Assembly (NCBI RefSeq): GCF_036324365.1
Contig: NZ_CP137080.1
Span: forward strand, 1,612,001 to 1,676,000
Direction of reading: 5' to 3'
DNA: 64,000 nt
From: Microbacterium limosum
GTDB lineage: Bacteria; Actinomycetota; Actinomycetes; Actinomycetales; Microbacteriaceae
The position numbers and the translations under genes are program-made. Shown piece after piece: positions 1 to 8,280 of this stretch. Position 1 is the first letter of the stretch. Every line of letters begins with the position of its first letter. The notes below the pieces were generated by a model, which searched no databases, had not been told where the DNA came from, and saw only the letters and a list, made by a program, of their open reading frames with translations.

Positions 1-138
1 GCCGCAGTCGACGATGAGCAGCTTGCCCTCGTACTCGAAGACGGTCATGTTTCTTCCGACCTCGCCGAGCCCGCCCAGCGGGATGACGCGGAGGGTTCCG
101 GGCGCGAGAGCGGGCGGGTCGATGACGCTCGTGGGCAT
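1..138 (-). CDS. rnj: Ribonuclease J, N-terminal part (truncated by the window edge)
   Basis: Only the first 46 residues lie in the window. They read MPTSVIDPPALAPGTLRVIP and continue into LGGLGEVGRNMTVFEYEGKL, which is the opening strand of the RNase J metallo-beta-lactamase fold. RNase J is a 5'-3' exonuclease and endonuclease that matures and degrades RNA in the cytoplasm. The ATG at 138 follows a strong AGGAGG ribosome site. A second ATG 4 nt upstream is out of frame. The gene lies downstream of dapA on the same strand, a pairing common in actinobacteria, with a hairpin between them. The catalytic HxHxDH motif is beyond the edge, so the family call rests on the N-terminus and the neighbour. 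Confidence 0.88.
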   Translation of the reverse strand, partial: MPTSVIDPPALAPGTLRVIPLGGLGEVGRNMTVFEYEGKLLIVDCG

Positions 139-150
139 GCATGCCTCCTC

Positions 151-171
151 GGGATGACGCGGTCCGCGTCA
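151..171 (-). promoter_or_regulatory. Hairpin directly upstream of the rnj ribosome site
   Basis: TGACGCGG (155-162) and CCGCGTCA (164-171) form a perfect inverted repeat around a single base. On the minus strand it ends about 5 nt before the AGGAGG site of rnj. There is no T-run, so it is not a standard intrinsic terminator. It could be an RNA processing site or limit access to the ribosome site in a dapA-rnj transcript (inference). Confidence 0.45.
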
Positions 172-242
172 CCCTCTGTGTTGTTGTGTTGTGGTGCGAT
201 CCGTCTGCGGAACGCGTGAGGTTTCGGGGCCGACAGGTCGAG

Positions 243-1220
243 TCAGCGGGTGGTGCCGTGCACCTTGGGCAGCGCGCCGCCGGCGGCCGCGTTGCGGTCG
301 GGGCGGAAGTTCCGGAAGTCGGCGCCGGCGACGTCCTTGACGAGGGCGAGCTCGTCTTCGATCATGGCGGCCTCCCACTCCTCCGGCCCCACGAGGGGAA
401 GGCGGACGCGGGGGCTGCCGATGCGGCCGAGCCCGTGAAGGATGTACTTCGCCGCCACGGTTCCGGGCACGTGCGTCATGACCGCACGCACGAGCGGCTC
501 GAGCTTCATGTGCGCCGCCGTCGCCGAGGCGAGATCGCCCGTGTTGACGGCGTCGACGATCGTGCGGTACGGGCCCGCGGCGATGTTGGCGGTCACGCCG
601 ATCAATCCCGACGCGCCGATCGAGAGGTGCGGGAGCACGTTCGCGTCGTCACCGGAGAAGTAGATCAGATCGGTCTGGTTGAGCACGCGGCTGACCTCGC
701 TGAAATCACCCTTGGCATCCTTGATCGCGAGGATGTTCGGATGCTTGGCGAGGCGGAGGATCGTCTCGTACTTGATCGGCACACCCGTGCGGCCCGGGAT
801 GTCGTAGAGGATCACGGGCAGGTCCGTGGCGTCCGCGACGAGACGGAAGTGCGTGAGGATGCCGGCCTGGGTCGGCTTGTTGTAGTACGGCGTGACGATC
901 ATGATGCCGTCGGCGCCGGCCTTCTCGCTCGCCTTGTACAGCTCGATCGCGTGCGCGGTCTCGTTCGAGCCGCCGCCCGTGATGATCTTCGCGCGTCCGG
1001 CGGCGACGTCCTTGCCCACCTCGACGAGGCGCAGCTTCTCGGGGTCGGTGAGGGTACTCGTCTCCCCCGTCGTGCCGGTGACCACGATGCCGTCGGCGCC
1101 CGCGCTGATGCACGAGTCGATGTGCTTCTCCGTGGCGGGCCAGTCGACCTCGCCGTCGGCCGTCATGGGGGTGACGAGCGCGACCAGCACCTGACCGAAC
1201 GGATTGGCGGTGTGCGTCAT
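243..1220 (-). CDS. dapA: 4-hydroxy-tetrahydrodipicolinate synthase
   Basis: Condenses pyruvate with aspartate semialdehyde, the first committed step of the diaminopimelate/lysine pathway, in the cytoplasm. The 325-residue product is slightly longer than the usual ~300. It has the TIM-barrel class I aldolase motifs: the TGTTGE loop (48-53), YDIPGRTG with Tyr139, and the Schiff-base Lys167 in AIKDAKGD. The ATG at 1220 sits 6 nt after TAGCCT (1227-1232 on the complement), a leaderless-type start. It lies between thyX (73 bp upstream) and rnj, and dapB is 3.8 kb away on the same strand, so the lysine genes are close but not contiguous. Confidence 0.96.
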   Translation of the reverse strand: MTHTANPFGQVLVALVTPMTADGEVDWPATEKHIDSCISAGADGIVVTGTTGETSTLTDPEKLRLVEVGKDVAAGRAKIITGGGSNETAHAIELYKASEKAGADGIMIVTPYYNKPTQAGILTHFRLVADATDLPVILYDIPGRTGVPIKYETILRLAKHPNILAIKDAKGDFSEVSRVLNQTDLIYFSGDDANVLPHLSIGASGLIGVTANIAAGPYRTIVDAVNTGDLASATAAHMKLEPLVRAVMTHVPGTVAAKYILHGLGRIGSPRVRLPLVGPEEWEAAMIEDELALVKDVAGADFRNFRPDRNAAAGGALPKVHGTTR

Positions 1221-1293
1221 GGTTCTAGGCTATCGGGCCGCTCCGGTCGGCGCGTCCCGCCCCTCCGAGGGAGGACTGCACGATCGCCGCGCG

Positions 1294-2040
1294 TCAGGGG
1301 GCGACGCGGCCGTTCGCGTTGAACGACGCGTGGGTGAGCGGCATCAGCTCGGTCCAGGCCCGCTCCATCTTCTCCGCGACCATCTCGATCTCGCGCTGCG
1401 GGAAGGACGGGAAATGCGTGCCCTCCCGCTTGGTACGCAGGGAGAGGAAGTTCATCAGCGACCGCGCGTTCATCGTGACGTACATGGACGAATAGATGTT
1501 CAGCGGCAGCACGATGCGCGCGACCTCGCGCGCGACGCCCGCGTCGAGCATGCGCTGGTACGCCTCGAACGCCTGCACGGATGCCGCGCGCGTCGCCTCG
1601 TCGACGAGGGCGGTCTGCTCCGGGGTCCCGTCGAGGAACTCGTACGCCCCGGGCTTGCCGACCTGGATCAGCTTGCGCTCGGGCGCGGGCACGTAGAACA
1701 CGGGACGCAGCTCGCGGTAGCGGCCCGACTCCTCGTTGTACGAGGCGATGCGGTGGCGCATGAACTCCCGGAAGACGAAGATCGGCGCCTGCACGTAGAA
1801 CGTCATCGAGTTGTGCTCGAACGGGGAGCCGTGGCGATCGCGCATGAGGTAGTTGATGAGGCCGCGGTCACGGGCGGATGCCTCGGCGCCGGAGGCGGCG
1901 TCATCCAGCGTCTGCTCGCCCATCGTCGAGACACGGGCGGCGAAGAGCACATCGGCATCCGATGCGCTGGAGCGGACGAGCTCGACGGCGACGTCGGAGC
2001 GGAACTCGATCGGGGGCACAGGCGATGCAGCGTCGGTCAC
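1294..2040 (-). CDS. thyX: FAD-dependent thymidylate synthase ThyX
   Basis: Makes dTMP from dUMP with methylene-tetrahydrofolate, using NADPH and FAD. The 248-residue protein carries the full ThyX signature RHRxxSxNxxSxRY at residues 95-108 (R95, H96, R97, S100, N102, S105, R107, Y108), preceded by the RHGSPFEHN stretch (69-77) that is also typical of the family. The start is GTG at 2040, 6 nt after TAGTCT (2047-2052 on the complement), so the mRNA is probably leaderless. Placement between dapB and dapA is common in actinobacteria. Confidence 0.97.
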   Translation of the reverse strand: MTDAASPVPPIEFRSDVAVELVRSSASDADVLFAARVSTMGEQTLDDAASGAEASARDRGLINYLMRDRHGSPFEHNSMTFYVQAPIFVFREFMRHRIASYNEESGRYRELRPVFYVPAPERKLIQVGKPGAYEFLDGTPEQTALVDEATRAASVQAFEAYQRMLDAGVAREVARIVLPLNIYSSMYVTMNARSLMNFLSLRTKREGTHFPSFPQREIEMVAEKMERAWTELMPLTHASFNANGRVAP

Positions 2041-2168
2041 GCCGCCAGACTACCCTCGGCGGGGCAGCAGCCCCGCGCGAGAACGACGGCAACTCCTTTG
2101 TTACGGCGCTGCGTCATACTCGAGCGCTCCGGCGCCTGCCGCCCCCCGCGGGTTTACGCTGGGATGTT

Positions 2169-2612
2169 GTGAATCCGCTTGATGCACTCCTCATCCTGGC
2201 AGCCCTGCTGGCGGTCGCCGCGGGGCTCGGCGTGCTGCTGCGCCGGCACCAGGGCCGCGCCCGCCACGATGTGTCGCACGAGGTCATCGACCCGCTCCGT
2301 CTCGGCGCCGACGCCCTGGGCGAGAACGCGACGCTGCTGCAGTTCAGCACGGAGATGTGCGCCAAATGCCCCGGTGTGCACCGCATGCTCGCGGCCGTCG
2401 CCGATCGCCACGACGGCGTACGTCACCTCGATGTGGATCTCACCCACCGGCCCGACATCGCCAAGCACTTCCACGTCCTGCAGACCCCGACGACGCTCAT
2501 CCTCGATGAGAGAGGCGTCGTGCAGACGCGTTTCGGCGGCGTCCCCCGGCGCGACGTCGTCGAGCTCGAGGTCCTCCGCGTCGCGGGAGCCGTGGAGGCC
2601 GAGCGTGTCTGA
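2169..2612 (+). CDS. Membrane-anchored thioredoxin-like protein
   Basis: A 147-residue protein with one N-terminal membrane segment (about residues 4-24) followed by a thioredoxin fold. The active-site pair is Cys64-Ala-Lys-Cys67 in STEMCAKCPG, and the cis-proline region reads QTPTTLI. Family knowledge suggests a thiol-disulfide oxidoreductase, probably facing the outside. The GTG start lies 8 nt after TACGCT (2155-2160) and begins the hydrophobic segment cleanly. Its stop overlaps the DUF4395 start by 8 nt, so the two are translationally coupled. This thioredoxin/DUF4395 pairing is frequent in actinobacteria. Confidence 0.85.
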   Translation: MNPLDALLILAALLAVAAGLGVLLRRHQGRARHDVSHEVIDPLRLGADALGENATLLQFSTEMCAKCPGVHRMLAAVADRHDGVRHLDVDLTHRPDIAKHFHVLQTPTTLILDERGVVQTRFGGVPRRDVVELEVLRVAGAVEAERV

Positions 2613-3174
2613 GCTCCGTTCGCCGGCGGGCATCGACCCCCGCGGGCCCCGCTTCGCGGCGGGCATCACCTCCGTGCTTCTCCTCATCGCCGTCGCGCTC
2701 GGCCTCACCGGTCTCTCCACGGCGCGGACGCAGACCCTCGGCTGGGCGGAGTACGTCGGCGAGACGGATGCCGCGTGGGCCGTGACCGCGGCATCCCTCG
2801 CGCAGCGTGCGCTCGACCCGGGCTTCCTCCTGCTGCTCGCGATCGCCCTCCTCTTCCTCTGGGGCGTCCTCTCGCCCCGCTCGGCGCCGTGGGGCGTGCT
2901 GTTCCGCCGCGTGGTACGCCCGCGGCTGAGCCCTCCGACCGAGTGGGAGGACCCGCGCCCGCCCCGTTTCGCCCAGGGGGTGGGGCTGTTCGTCACGGGC
3001 CTGGGACTCCTCCTGCACCTGGCGGGCGTACCGTGGGCGCTGCCCGCCGCGGCGGCCGCCGCGTTCGTCGCGGCGTTCCTCAACGCGTTCTTCGGCTACT
3101 GCCTCGGCTGCCAGATGTATCTGCTGCTCCAGCGCGCGGGAATCGTCGGCCGCGAGCGACCCGCAGCGGCCTAG
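2605..3174 (+). CDS. DUF4395 integral membrane protein
   Basis: 189 residues with about four hydrophobic segments and the DUF4395 hallmarks PRGPRFAAGI near the start and FFGYCLGCQMYLL near the end; the latter holds a conserved Cys-x-x-Cys. Function is unestablished. Its fixed pairing with a thioredoxin-like protein, and its own cysteine pair inside a membrane helix, suggest electron or thiol transfer across the membrane (inference). The GTG start at 2605 overlaps the end of the thioredoxin gene, so both are one operon. Confidence 0.82.
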   Translation: MSELRSPAGIDPRGPRFAAGITSVLLLIAVALGLTGLSTARTQTLGWAEYVGETDAAWAVTAASLAQRALDPGFLLLLAIALLFLWGVLSPRSAPWGVLFRRVVRPRLSPPTEWEDPRPPRFAQGVGLFVTGLGLLLHLAGVPWALPAAAAAAFVAAFLNAFFGYCLGCQMYLLLQRAGIVGRERPAAA

Positions 3175-3194
3175 CGGCCGTTCGTCGCGCGCGC

Positions 3195-3215
3195 AACCGG
3201 TGGCCCGCTCCGGTT
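3195..3215 (+). terminator. Short hairpin after the thioredoxin/DUF4395 operon
   Basis: AACCGG (3195-3200) and CCGGTT (3210-3215) flank a 9-nt loop, 20 nt after the DUF4395 stop. There is no T-run. The -10 box for osmC (TAGGCT, 3225-3230) follows directly. It is a weak terminator candidate. Confidence 0.4.
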
Positions 3216-3263
3216 CGCCGTGGATAGGCTGACGACGCACATCCCCGAGCGAAGGAGCACCCC

Positions 3264-3689
3264 ATGAGCGTGACCAGCGAAGCCACCACCGCCTGGAAGG
3301 GCGGACTCGCCGACGGCGCCGGCACCGTCGCATTCGACAGTTCGCACCTCGGCACCTTCGACGTCAACTGGAAGGCCCGCTCGGAGGGCTCCGACTCGAC
3401 GACGACCCCCGAAGAGCTGATCGCAGCGGCGCATTCCGCGTGCTTCTCGATGGCGCTCTCGCACGCGCTGGGCGAGAACGGGACGCCGCCGCAGAGCATC
3501 GACACCACGGCATCCGTCACCTTCGTGCCCGGCAAGGGCATCACGGGCAGCCACCTCAACGTCAACGCGGTCGTGCCGGGACTGTCGGCCGACGACTTCG
3601 CCCGCATCGCGGAGGAGGCGAAGACGGGCTGCCCCGTCTCGCAGGCGCTCGCCGGCATCGACATCACCCTCGAGGCGACCCTGGCCTGA
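3264..3689 (+). CDS. osmC: OsmC-family peroxidase
   Basis: A 141-residue thiol peroxidase of the OsmC subfamily that reduces organic hydroperoxides. The two reactive cysteines are present: Cys60 in AAHSACFSMAL and Cys123 in KTGCPVSQAL. Length and sequence match E. coli OsmC rather than Ohr. A ribosome site GAAGGAG precedes the ATG, and TAGGCT at 3225-3230 gives a leader of about 30 nt. It is followed 13 nt later by a sugar-nucleotide-epimerase-like oxidoreductase and may share its transcript. Confidence 0.93.
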   Translation: MSVTSEATTAWKGGLADGAGTVAFDSSHLGTFDVNWKARSEGSDSTTTPEELIAAAHSACFSMALSHALGENGTPPQSIDTTASVTFVPGKGITGSHLNVNAVVPGLSADDFARIAEEAKTGCPVSQALAGIDITLEATLA

Positions 3690-3702
3690 GGAGGCGCTGC
3701 GG

Positions 3703-4602
3703 ATGCCCGAGCGCATCGTCATCGCGGGCGCGTCGGGCCTCATCGGCCGGGCCCTCGTCGAGAGCCTGCGGGCCGACGGGGTCCGAGTCGACACGCTCGT
3801 GCGCCGTGCCCCGCGCGCGGACGGCGAGATCGAGTGGCTGACGGATTCGCGGCCGCTCGATCCCGACGTCCTCGCGGGGGCCGACGCCGTCGTCGGGCTC
3901 AACGGTGCGAGCATCGGCCACATCCCCTGGACGCAGCGGTACAAGAGCCGGCTGATGTGGTCGCGGCTGACCCCCACCCGCACCCTGGCGCGCGCGGTGC
4001 GGGAGTTGGGAGCGGATGCCCCCGCCTTCGTCTCCTCCAGTGCGGTCGGCTTCTACGGCTCGGTCCCCGGCGCCCGCCTCGATGAATCGGCGTCGGCGGG
4101 CGACCTCTTTCTCTCGAGCGTCTGCGTCGAGTGGGAGTCCGCCGCCCGCGAGGCGGGCGATCGGGCTCGCGTGGCTCTGCTTCGCACGGCTCCCGTCGTG
4201 CACGAGAGGGGCGTGCTGCGTCCGCTGCTGCTCCTCACGCGCGCGGGTGCTGCGGGCCCGATCGGCCGAGGCACCCAGGTGTGGCCGTGGATCTCGCTGG
4301 TCGACGAGGTCCGGGCCATCCGGCACACGATCGACGGCGGCCTCACCGGTCCCGTGAACCTCGCGGGCCCCACCCGCGCGACCGCCAACGACCTGGGCTT
4401 CGCGCTCGCGCGGCGCATGAACAAACCGTTCCTCCTGCGCGCACCGGCATGGGCCCTCCGCGCGGCTCTCGGGCGTGACATGGCGGAGTCGGTGCTGCTC
4501 AGCGACACCCATGTCGTGCCCGATGCCCTGGAGGCGAGCGGCTTCGTCTTCCGCCACCCCACCGCGGAGGATGCGATCGCCGCGGCGGTTCCCGCTCCCT
4601 GA
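3703..4602 (+). CDS. TIGR01777-family NAD(P)-dependent epimerase/oxidoreductase
   Basis: 299 residues. The N-terminus VIAGASGLIGRALV is a Rossmann nucleotide-binding motif (GxSGxIG). SSSAVGFYG and a C-terminal DUF1731-type region (GRDMAESVLLSDTHVVPDAL) identify the TIGR01777 family, as in E. coli YfcH. The substrate is unknown. GGAGG lies 10 nt before the ATG. It follows osmC closely and converges on the next gene, leaving only 18 bp. Confidence 0.85.
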   Translation: MPERIVIAGASGLIGRALVESLRADGVRVDTLVRRAPRADGEIEWLTDSRPLDPDVLAGADAVVGLNGASIGHIPWTQRYKSRLMWSRLTPTRTLARAVRELGADAPAFVSSSAVGFYGSVPGARLDESASAGDLFLSSVCVEWESAAREAGDRARVALLRTAPVVHERGVLRPLLLLTRAGAAGPIGRGTQVWPWISLVDEVRAIRHTIDGGLTGPVNLAGPTRATANDLGFALARRMNKPFLLRAPAWALRAALGRDMAESVLLSDTHVVPDALEASGFVFRHPTAEDAIAAAVPAP

Positions 4603-4620
4603 GCGTGCCCGAGCGCGCCC

Positions 4621-5064
4621 TCAGCGGGCGGCGCGCTCGAAGCGGATCGCCTGGCGGACGGCGTGTCGAGCACGACGTCGATCGCCGGCCGCGTCGTAGG
4701 CGAGCGCGAGCCGGTACCACGCGCGCCAGTCCTCGGGGGCGGCCGCCACGGCATCCCGGTAGCGAGGGAAGACGGCTTCGCCCTCCGAGCGGTCAATGCG
4801 CCCCGAGGGATGCGTGGCGACGACCTCGTCGGGCAGCGCCCCCTCCGCCTCGAGGCGGCGCCCCAGGCGCTCCGCGCCGACGCCGAACCAGAGTTCGCGC
4901 CCGATCGCCCACCCCGCGATGACGGGCAGCACGAGCAGCGACACGCCCATCGCAACCCCGACCGCCTCGCCCGCGCCGATCAGCACCACGGCTCGCTGAC
5001 CCACCAGGACGAGGTAGAGGACCAGGAGCGCCGCCATGACGACGACGCCGATGCGCGCCTTCAC
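4621..5064 (-). CDS. Small membrane protein with a TPR-like tail
   Basis: 147 residues. Two hydrophobic segments (about 8-24 and 30-52) come first. The C-terminal half (YRDAVAAAPEDWRAWYRLAL and on) resembles one tetratricopeptide-type helix pair. No enzyme motif is visible and I do not recognise a function. Its ATG overlaps the dapB stop (ATGA at 5061-5064), so it is translated from the dapB message. The coupling may be shared transcription rather than a role in lysine synthesis. Confidence 0.75.
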   Translation of the reverse strand: MKARIGVVVMAALLVLYLVLVGQRAVVLIGAGEAVGVAMGVSLLVLPVIAGWAIGRELWFGVGAERLGRRLEAEGALPDEVVATHPSGRIDRSEGEAVFPRYRDAVAAAPEDWRAWYRLALAYDAAGDRRRARHAVRQAIRFERAAR

Positions 5065-5873
5065 TGCGCGGTCGTGCGCGCGACCTGGCCCGGCACGCCG
5101 TCGTCGGCCACGGGTGCATCATCGGTCGGGGCAGGGCTGCGCACGCCGATGTCGATGAAGGAGTCGAGCCCGACGACGACACCCGACGCGGAACGGGCGT
5201 GCTCGAGGGCGATCCGGATGCCGGGGGCGTAGGCCGCCGCGGGATCGACCGTGTCGTGCACGATCTGGAGCGTCTCCCCCGGGCCCGACAGCAGCACCTC
5301 CTGACGGGCGATCACCCCGGGCCGGCGCAGACTGTGCACCGGCACGCTCGCGACCCTCTGCCCGCGGGCGCGCTGGTCGGTGTGCGGCGCCTCCACGGGC
5401 CCCTCGTCGTCGCGCGCGGCGGCGATGAGTTCTGCCGTCCGCACGGCGGTGCCGCTCGGCGAGTCGACCTTGCGCTCGTGGTGCGCCTCGACGATCTCGA
5501 TGAACGGGAAGAACGGCGCAGCGGCTGCCGCCAGCGCCGAACCGATCACCGATCCGAGCGAGAAATTCGGGATGAACACGATCCCGGTGCCGGATGCCTG
5601 CACGAGCGGCCGGACGAGCCCGATCCGCTCCTCGGACCAGCCGGACGTGCCGACGAGGACGTTGATCCCGCGCTCGATCGCCGCGCGCACGACATCCACC
5701 GACACGGCGGGAGTGGAGACGTCGACCACCAGGTCGGCGCCCGCCATCTCGTCGAGGTCGCTCCGCGACGACAGCGTCGCGGAGATCTCGTACCCCTCGG
5801 TCCGCTCGACGACATCGCAGACGACCTTCCCCAGTCGTCCCGTCGCACCCACGATGGCCACTCGCGTCGTCAT
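5061..5873 (-). CDS. dapB: 4-hydroxy-tetrahydrodipicolinate reductase
   Basis: Second dedicated step of the diaminopimelate/lysine branch, using NAD(P)H. The 270-residue protein has the N-terminal VAIVGATGRLGKVV nucleotide site and the substrate motif EAHHERKVDSPSGTA, with His131, His132 and Lys135 in place. The ATG at 5873 lies 6 nt after TAGGAT (5880-5885 on the complement), a leaderless-type start. That promoter is back to back with the one for the acetyltransferase gene. The last four bases overlap the start of the TPR-like membrane protein. Confidence 0.96.
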   Translation of the reverse strand: MTTRVAIVGATGRLGKVVCDVVERTEGYEISATLSSRSDLDEMAGADLVVDVSTPAVSVDVVRAAIERGINVLVGTSGWSEERIGLVRPLVQASGTGIVFIPNFSLGSVIGSALAAAAAPFFPFIEIVEAHHERKVDSPSGTAVRTAELIAAARDDEGPVEAPHTDQRARGQRVASVPVHSLRRPGVIARQEVLLSGPGETLQIVHDTVDPAAAYAPGIRIALEHARSASGVVVGLDSFIDIGVRSPAPTDDAPVADDGVPGQVARTTAQ

Positions 5874-5913
5874 GCTCCCATCCTAGTTTCGGCGGGCGGC
5901 CTACACTCGACGC
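5874..5913. promoter_or_regulatory. Back-to-back leaderless promoters, dapB and acetyltransferase
   Basis: Only 40 bp separate two diverging starts. On the minus strand TAGGAT (5880-5885) sits 6 nt before the dapB ATG. On the plus strand TACACT (5902-5907) sits 6 nt before the GTG at 5914. There is no room for ribosome sites, so both messages should be leaderless. Confidence 0.65.
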
Positions 5914-6417
5914 GTGGTTCTGCTTCGCGAGTCCTCGACCGACGCCCCCGACGCTCGTACCCTCGTCACCGAGTACTTCGGCGAGCGGGCCGACATCTTC
6001 CCCGGGGGCGCGTACCGGACCGTGTTCCCGGATCCCGCAGCGTTCGTCCCGCCGGGCGGTGTCTTCCTCATCGCCGACCCGGATGCGCACGAGGACGGCG
6101 CCGACGGGCCGGTGGGGTGCGGTGGCATCCGCCGCATCCCGGACGGGCCCCTCGGTGTTCGATACGAGGTCAAGCACCTGTACGTGCGTCCCCTCGGACG
6201 AGGCCGCGGGTGGGGACGGGTGCTGCTCGACGCCCTCGAAGAGCGGGCGCGGGGGTGGGGCGCCGCCGAGCTCGTGCTCGACACGCACCACACGCTGGAG
6301 GCCGCGGGATCGCTCTACGCGCGCTCGGGGTTCGTCCCTGTAGCCCCCTACAACGACAACTCCAACGCGACCCGCTGGTACGCGAAGCCGCTCCAACGCT
6401 CCGACGCGGCGGGCTAG
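5914..6417 (+). CDS. GNAT-family N-acetyltransferase
   Basis: 167 residues with the acetyl-CoA-binding turn RGRGWGRVLL (the Q/RxxGxG motif of GNAT enzymes) after the strand VKHLYVRP, and the closing YARSGFVPV typical of the fold. Substrate unknown. The GTG start is set by TACACT 6 nt upstream. The end overlaps the convergent phosphatase gene by 4 bp. Confidence 0.85.
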   Translation: MVLLRESSTDAPDARTLVTEYFGERADIFPGGAYRTVFPDPAAFVPPGGVFLIADPDAHEDGADGPVGCGGIRRIPDGPLGVRYEVKHLYVRPLGRGRGWGRVLLDALEERARGWGAAELVLDTHHTLEAAGSLYARSGFVPVAPYNDNSNATRWYAKPLQRSDAAG

Positions 6418-7016
6418 ACGGGCGGGGTCTCGGGCAGGCCCGTACGCAGCTCGAACGGCAGGTGAGCCAGGTCGTTGTGCGTCACGAGGGACCACGGCCG
6501 GCCCTGCTTCTGCGCGATAACGGTCAGACCGCAGTGGGCTTGGTTCAGGGTCATCCAGCGCCACTCGGGCGCGCCGAGCACCTCGCGCACGAACCATGCG
6601 ATGACGAAGTTGTGCGTGATGATCAGCTCGTGCACGTCGCCGGTGCGGCGACGCAGGAACTCCGCCGTGGCATCCGACATCTGCGCCCGCCCCGCGTCGA
6701 TCTCCGCCTCGGTGACCGCGCCGAAGAACGGTTCGAACGCGGAGGGGACATCGGGCGTGGGTCCTGACGGAACACAGTCGAACAGCAACGCGGACGCCTG
6801 AGGCTCGACCGACGGCATCCGCTCGGACACGATCTTCGCCGTCTCGGCCGCGCGTACGAGGGGCGAATGCCAGACCGCGCTCAGCGGCACGCCCGATAGA
6901 CGATCGGCGATGAGCGAGGCCTGACGCTGACCCCGAGGAGAGAGCGGACCATCCACGAGTCCGTGTTCGGCGTCCTGATGCTCACCGTGTCGGACGAGGT
7001 AGATGTAGTGCGTCAC
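6414..7016 (-). CDS. Histidine phosphatase family protein
   Basis: A 200-residue phosphoglycerate-mutase-like enzyme. The catalytic LVRHGEH motif is at residues 7-13 (Arg9, His10), RAAETAKIV supplies the second arginine, and EFLRRRTGDVHELIITHNFVI holds the second catalytic histidine. Substrate unknown; the family covers small phosphoesters and cofactor-dependent mutases. The GTG start at 7016 lies 8 nt after a possible -10 box TAGGGA. Confidence 0.87.
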   Translation of the reverse strand: MTHYIYLVRHGEHQDAEHGLVDGPLSPRGQRQASLIADRLSGVPLSAVWHSPLVRAAETAKIVSERMPSVEPQASALLFDCVPSGPTPDVPSAFEPFFGAVTEAEIDAGRAQMSDATAEFLRRRTGDVHELIITHNFVIAWFVREVLGAPEWRWMTLNQAHCGLTVIAQKQGRPWSLVTHNDLAHLPFELRTGLPETPPV

Positions 7017-7090
7017 GCGAATCGTCCCTATCCGGCGGGCCCCGACGTCCGCCTCACCCAGCCTATGTCATCACGGCGACAAGGCGAGGA

Positions 7091-8125
7091 TCACTGCGCG
7101 GCGCGTGAGAGTTCTGCGAGCTGGGCACGGCCGAGATGAACGCCCACGCCCTGGACGAGCTCTTCGACGTGCTCGGGCGCGTAGGCGTTGACGATCGGCG
7201 CGGCGACGGTGCGCTGCGCGATCAGCCACGCGACGGCCACCGCGGCATCGGGCACGTCGAGCTCCAGCGCCACATGGTCGAGCGCCTTCAGCACCCGTTG
7301 GCCGCGACGGTTGAGATAGGCCGCCAGCTGCACACCGCGCGCGGACATCCCGACGCGGTCGCGGCTGCGGTGACGGCCGGAGAGGAAGCCGTGGGCGAGC
7401 GGGTGCGACGGCGTGACGGCGATGCCCTGGGCGCCCGCGACGAGCCGGAGGTCGCCCTCGAAGGGCGTGCGGTTCACGACGTTGTAGTGCGCGTCGAGCA
7501 CCGTGATGCGCGGGTATCCCGCGGATGCCAGGATGCGGGCCTCCACGAGGCGCTCGGGGGTGAAATCCGCCGCGGCGAGGTGGAGGACCTTGCCCGAGCC
7601 GGTCAGCCACTCGGCCGTCGCCAGCGTCTCCTCGAGCGGGACCGACGCATCGCTGCCGTCGAGGTAGAGCACATCGATGCGGTCGGTCGCGAGGCGCGTC
7701 AGCGACGCCTCGACCGCGCGCACGAGGTTGACCGGACCGAGACCCGGGTTGTCGGGATGGCCCCCCACCCGCACCATGACGGCGATGTCGTCGCGCAGCC
7801 CGCGCGAGTTCATCCACTGGCCGATGATGTGTTCGCTGCGCCCGCCGGCGAACGAGTCGGCCGTATGCAGGGCGTTGCCGCCGAGCTCCACGTAGCGGTC
7901 GATGATGCGGTGGCTCGCGGTGATGTCGACGTTCCAGCCGAACTCCGCGCCGCCCAGGATCAAGGGGAAGACCGACAGGCCGGTCTCGCCGAGTCGCGTG
8001 CGCACCGCGTCTCCGACGGCGGGCCCCTGCACCGGGATCGGCGCGGACGGGTGCGCGCGCGCTGATCGCAGCCCCTCGGCATCCGCCGAAGCCACCGCCG
8101 AATCGACGCCGGATACGCCCATCAT
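7091..8125 (-). CDS. Aldo/keto reductase homologue lacking the catalytic tetrad
   Basis: A 344-residue protein with the TIM-barrel layout of aldo/keto reductases: LGGAEFG, LHTADSFAGGRSEHIIGQ, SLTRLATDRIDVLYL, VPLEETL and AVAWLIAQ in order. By alignment with the family from memory, the tetrad Asp-Tyr-Lys-His reads Asp90, Phe92, Arg119 and Asp156, so three of the four catalytic residues are replaced. The reading frame is intact and codon use is normal, so it is not a decayed gene. It may be a pseudoenzyme or a ligand-binding protein. GGGGGGTGGATG precedes the first ATG. An AT-rich promoter with a palindrome lies about 115 nt upstream. Confidence 0.8.
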   Translation of the reverse strand: MMGVSGVDSAVASADAEGLRSARAHPSAPIPVQGPAVGDAVRTRLGETGLSVFPLILGGAEFGWNVDITASHRIIDRYVELGGNALHTADSFAGGRSEHIIGQWMNSRGLRDDIAVMVRVGGHPDNPGLGPVNLVRAVEASLTRLATDRIDVLYLDGSDASVPLEETLATAEWLTGSGKVLHLAAADFTPERLVEARILASAGYPRITVLDAHYNVVNRTPFEGDLRLVAGAQGIAVTPSHPLAHGFLSGRHRSRDRVGMSARGVQLAAYLNRRGQRVLKALDHVALELDVPDAAVAVAWLIAQRTVAAPIVNAYAPEHVEELVQGVGVHLGRAQLAELSRAAQ

Positions 8126-8243
8126 CCACCCCCCTCGCGACGTCGAATCGACGCGATCTGTTCTCGTGCACGCCCCCCGGCGCCTACCTCCGAGGGTAGG
8201 CCAGCCACCGCGGCACGACGGCGGATCCGGTCGCCGCGCCGGG

Positions 8244-8275
8244 AATTGTATATAACGCTTTGATCACGAACGTGA
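8244..8275 (-). promoter_or_regulatory. AT-rich promoter and palindrome upstream of the aldo/keto reductase homologue
   Basis: The only AT-rich stretch near the gene. On the minus strand TACAAT (8245-8250) is a good -10 box. Upstream of it TCACG-AA-CGTGA (8264-8275) is an inverted repeat in position to act as an operator. The palindrome is direct; its role is inferred. Confidence 0.45.
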
Positions 8276-8280
8276 CGAAT

